Positions 61,912-64,000 of a stretch of DNA of 64,000 bases are shown here, one piece after another. The notes under the pieces were generated by a model, which was given only the letters and a program-made list of their open reading frames with translations, searched no databases and was not told the DNA's origin. Origin of the DNA: Allobosea sp. CS1GBMeth4 (GTDB lineage Bacteria > Pseudomonadota > Alphaproteobacteria > Rhizobiales > Beijerinckiaceae). Made by a program: the position numbers and the translations under genes. Numbering within the stretch: the stretch's first letter is position 1; each line of letters begins with the position of its first letter. Location of the stretch: the NCBI RefSeq assembly GCF_900185715.1, contig NZ_FYAS01000022.1:61413-125412 (forward strand). The letters run 5' to 3'.

Positions 61912-62840
61912 ACGCACCGGTCGACCATGGGAGAGATGGAATGGGTCAGGCTGCCTTGAAGACGGCGGGCGCAGGGGCGAAGGTGGTCGCCTTGCCGGCG
62001 AGCGGAGCCGCGGTGGTGGCGCTGCCGCAGGCCGGCGCGAAGCCGCTCCGCGAAAGGCTGGCGCCGCTGGCGAAGTCGGCGCTCGTCAGCGTCATACCGC
62101 CGCTCGTCACGGTCGGGCTGATCCTGCTGTTCTGGCAGATCGCCGCATCCGGCCCGCAATCCTCGCTGCCGCCGCCGAGCAAGATCTGGGAAGAGGCGAA
62201 GGACCTGATCACCGAGCCGTTCTTCTGGGCCGGCTCCCAGGACATCGGCCTCGGCTGGCGCATCCTGGTCTCGCTCCAGCGCGTCGCCATCGGCTTCGGC
62301 CTGGCGGCGGTGGTCGGCGTCCTGCTCGGCGCGCTCGTCGGCCAATCGGTCTGGGCGATGCGGGGGCTGGACCCGGTCTTCCAGGTGCTTCGTACCGTGC
62401 CGCCGCTCGCCTGGCTGCCGCTCTCGCTCGCCGCCTTCCGCGACAGCCAGCCCTCGGCGATCTTCGTCATCTTCATCACCGCGATCTGGCCGGTGATCAT
62501 CAACACCGCGGTCGGGATCCGCAACATCCCGCAGGACTACCGCAATGTCGCGCAGGTGCTGCGGCTGAACCAGGTCGAGTTCTTCTTCAAGATCATGGTG
62601 CCCTCGGCGGCGCCCTACATCTTCACCGGCCTGCGCATCGGCGTCGGCCTGTCCTGGCTCGCCATCGTCGCCGCCGAGATGCTGACCGGCGGCGTCGGCA
62701 TCGGCTTCTTCATCTGGGACGCGTGGAACTCCTCGCGCCTCTCCGACATCATCGTGGCGCTCGTCTATATCGGCGTGGTCGGCTTCGTGCTCGACCGGCT
62801 GGTCGCCTTCATCGGCGCGATCGTCACCCGCGGCACCTAG
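61908..62840 (+). CDS. nrtB: Nitrate ABC transporter permease
   Basis: A 310-residue inner-membrane permease with a polar N-terminal extension and about six hydrophobic helices. The family segments TVPPLAWLPLSLAAFRDSQPS and the EAA-like NVAQVLRLNQVEFFFKIMVP near 225 are typical of NrtB/SsuC/TauC. The ATG at 61908 overlaps the nasA stop (ATGA); a second ATG at 61941 has a better GGGAG ribosome site and would give 299 residues. The stop TAG opens the following intergenic repeat. Confidence 0.94.
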   Translation: MNAPVDHGRDGMGQAALKTAGAGAKVVALPASGAAVVALPQAGAKPLRERLAPLAKSALVSVIPPLVTVGLILLFWQIAASGPQSSLPPPSKIWEEAKDLITEPFFWAGSQDIGLGWRILVSLQRVAIGFGLAAVVGVLLGALVGQSVWAMRGLDPVFQVLRTVPPLAWLPLSLAAFRDSQPSAIFVIFITAIWPVIINTAVGIRNIPQDYRNVAQVLRLNQVEFFFKIMVPSAAPYIFTGLRIGVGLSWLAIVAAEMLTGGVGIGFFIWDAWNSSRLSDIIVALVYIGVVGFVLDRLVAFIGAIVTRGT

Positions 62841-62885
62841 GGCACGTTCCGCAAAAGTGGGGGACCACTTTTGCGATGAGAACTT
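62840..62885. repeat. GTTCCGCAAAAGTGG inverted repeat after nrtB
   Basis: CGCAAAAGTGG and CCACTTTTGCG form 11-base perfect arms around four bases, with flanking GTTC and GAAC. Starts at the nrtB stop codon. Similar hairpin repeats are frequent in Hyphomicrobiales. Confidence 0.7.
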
Positions 62886-62970
62886 GCCCAATGTTTTTTG
62901 ATTTTGCGCGAATTCTTCTCGGCCGTTCGTGCCGAACGACCGGAAAGCGCGCGAATTGAGGGATCGCAAC

Positions 62971-63768
62971 ATGACCGGCGCCTATCTCAAGATCGACCAT
63001 GTCGAGAAGACCTTCCAGCGCGGCTCGGCGACGACCAACGTGCTGAAGGATGTCAGCCTCGTCATCGACAAGGGCGAATACGTCTCGATCATCGGCCATT
63101 CCGGCTGCGGCAAGTCGACCCTGCTCAATATCGTCGCCGGGCTGACGCCGGTGACGGCGGGGGCGGTCCTGCTCGAAGGCAAGGAAGTCAACGCGCCCGG
63201 CCCGGAGCGGGCCGTGGTCTTCCAGAACCACTCGCTGCTGCCCTGGCTGTCCGTCTACGACAATGTCGCGCTCGCCGTGAACAAGGTCTTCGGCGGCGTG
63301 AAGAGCAAGGCCGAGCGGCATGACTGGATCATGCACAATCTCGAGCTCGTCCAGATGGGACATGCCAGGGACAAGCGCCCCGGCGAGATCTCCGGCGGCA
63401 TGAAGCAGCGCGTCGGCATCGCCCGCGGCCTCGCCATGGAACCCAAGATTCTCCTGCTCGACGAGCCCTTCGGCGCCCTGGACGCGCTGACCCGCGCCCA
63501 TCTGCAGGATTCGATCATGCAGATCCACGCGACGCTCGGGAACACGATGATCATGATCACCCATGACGTCGACGAGGCCGTGCTGCTCTCGGACCGCATC
63601 GTGATGATGACCAACGGCCCCTCCGCCCGCATCGGCGAGGTGCTCGACGTCCGTCTGGAGCGGCCGCGCAAGCGGCTCGAGCTGGTCGCCGACCGCACCT
63701 ACATCGCCGCGCGCGAGGCGGTTCTGAAATTCCTCTACGAGCGCCACCGCTTCGTCGAGGCGGCGTGA
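62971..63768 (+). CDS. nrtC: Nitrate ABC transporter ATP-binding protein
   Basis: A 265-residue ATPase. Walker A GHSGCGKSTLLNIVAGL near residue 43, Q-loop FQNHSLLPWLSV near 82, signature ISGGMKQRVGIARGL near 137, Walker B ILLLDEPFGALDALTR near 157, and H-loop THDVDEAVLLSDR near 192. It lacks the C-terminal NrtA-like domain of cyanobacterial NrtC, so it is the short NrtD-like form. MTGAYLKIDHVEK is the start, with AGGGA upstream. Confidence 0.94.
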   Translation: MTGAYLKIDHVEKTFQRGSATTNVLKDVSLVIDKGEYVSIIGHSGCGKSTLLNIVAGLTPVTAGAVLLEGKEVNAPGPERAVVFQNHSLLPWLSVYDNVALAVNKVFGGVKSKAERHDWIMHNLELVQMGHARDKRPGEISGGMKQRVGIARGLAMEPKILLLDEPFGALDALTRAHLQDSIMQIHATLGNTMIMITHDVDEAVLLSDRIVMMTNGPSARIGEVLDVRLERPRKRLELVADRTYIAAREAVLKFLYERHRFVEAA

Positions 63769-63774
63769 CCTCTG

Positions 63775-63864
63775 CGTCATTGCGAGGAGCGTCAGCGACG
63801 AAGCAATCCAGGAGCGGCCGTGCTCCGCATCCCGCTGGATTGCTTCGCTTCGCTCGCAATGACG
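63775..63864. repeat. CGTCATTGCGAGGAGCG repeat, copy 2
   Basis: CGTCATTGCGAGGAGCGTCAG at the left and CGCTCGCAATGACG at the right, with AAGCAATCCAGG and CTGGATTGCTTC inside: a nearly complete palindrome. Same family as 42753-42843. Confidence 0.88.
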
Positions 63865-63883
63865 GCAAGCCGAAAGCGAGACC

Positions 63884-64000
63884 ATGAGCAACGACTTCTC
63901 CCCCGACCAGAAGCGCTATCTCGAAGGTTTCATGAGCGGCCTGCAGTCGGCGCGCGCCGCGCGCGGCCTCGGCCCGCTCGGCGCTGCCGGCGGCTCCGGC
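63884..64000 (+). CDS. Probable NirA-type nitrite reductase, N-terminal fragment
   Basis: Only the first 39 residues are in the window: SNDFSPDQKRYLEGFMSGLQ followed by an Ala/Gly-rich stretch. This beginning resembles the ferredoxin-type nitrite/sulfite reductases (NirA) of Hyphomicrobiales, and the position after nrtC in a nitrate operon lacking any other nitrite reductase fits. The catalytic siroheme domains lie beyond the right edge, so the call rests on the N-terminus and context. Confidence 0.62.
   Translation, partial: MSNDFSPDQKRYLEGFMSGLQSARAARGLGPLGAAGGSG

Overview
The window is a continuous, very GC-rich stretch of chromosome from an alphaproteobacterium. The order Hyphomicrobiales (Rhizobiales) is the best fit, with a Bosea- or Methylobacterium-like organism most likely. 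This is inference from gene content: the mdh-sucCD-sucAB-lpdA order, homospermidine synthase beside an ornithine decarboxylase with a long leader, an Irr regulator with an ICE-like operator, an RpiR-controlled inositol cluster, and a NasT/NasS nitrate system. I see no phage, plasmid, insertion sequence or CRISPR array. The only mobile-looking sequences are several families of short intergenic palindromes.

Layout. 1-2.9 kb: a cytosine-deaminase-like gene cut by the left edge, folD, and a MntA/HepT toxin-antitoxin pair. 3-12.4 kb, minus strand: the TCA operon mdh, sucC, sucD, sucA, sucB, an unexpected nucleotidyltransferase-domain gene, and lpdA. 12.6-19.9 kb: TetR regulator and ZapE, a LysR/LysE-type divergent pair, an acetyltransferase, an Inh-domain lipoprotein, a RidA protein and OpgG/D. 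20-25 kb: ornithine decarboxylase with a 440-nt leader, an acetyltransferase, a phosphodiesterase and homospermidine synthase. 25-33 kb: two hypothetical exported or membrane proteins, asd, an EamA exporter, and a TetR-EmrA-EmrB efflux unit with two perfect operators. 33-35.4 kb: irr, bfd, bfr and a MOSC protein. 35.4-40 kb: a double cold-shock protein, carbonic anhydrase, YggT/DUF167, tRNA-Ala(CGC) and small envelope proteins.

40.2-54.6 kb is a myo-inositol catabolic locus read divergently from one intergenic region. Leftward run rpiR, iolC (fused to an aldolase-like domain), iolD, iolE, iolB and an unknown gene. Rightward run an SDR dehydrogenase, iolG, an inositol-monophosphatase-family gene and a three-gene AfuABC/FbpABC-type ABC transporter. 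The combination suggests that phosphorylated inositol or sugar may be imported, dephosphorylated and oxidised.

54.7-64 kb is nitrate assimilation: nasT (ANTAR antiterminator), nasS (nitrate sensor), a leader RNA, then nrtA, an FAD reductase subunit, nasA, nrtB, nrtC and the beginning of a probable nirA. The leader contains a sigma-54-like promoter, two hairpins each with an A1/G4 hexaloop, and a terminator whose 5' arm overlaps the second hairpin. That is the arrangement expected for NasT-controlled antitermination, and it can be read base by base here.
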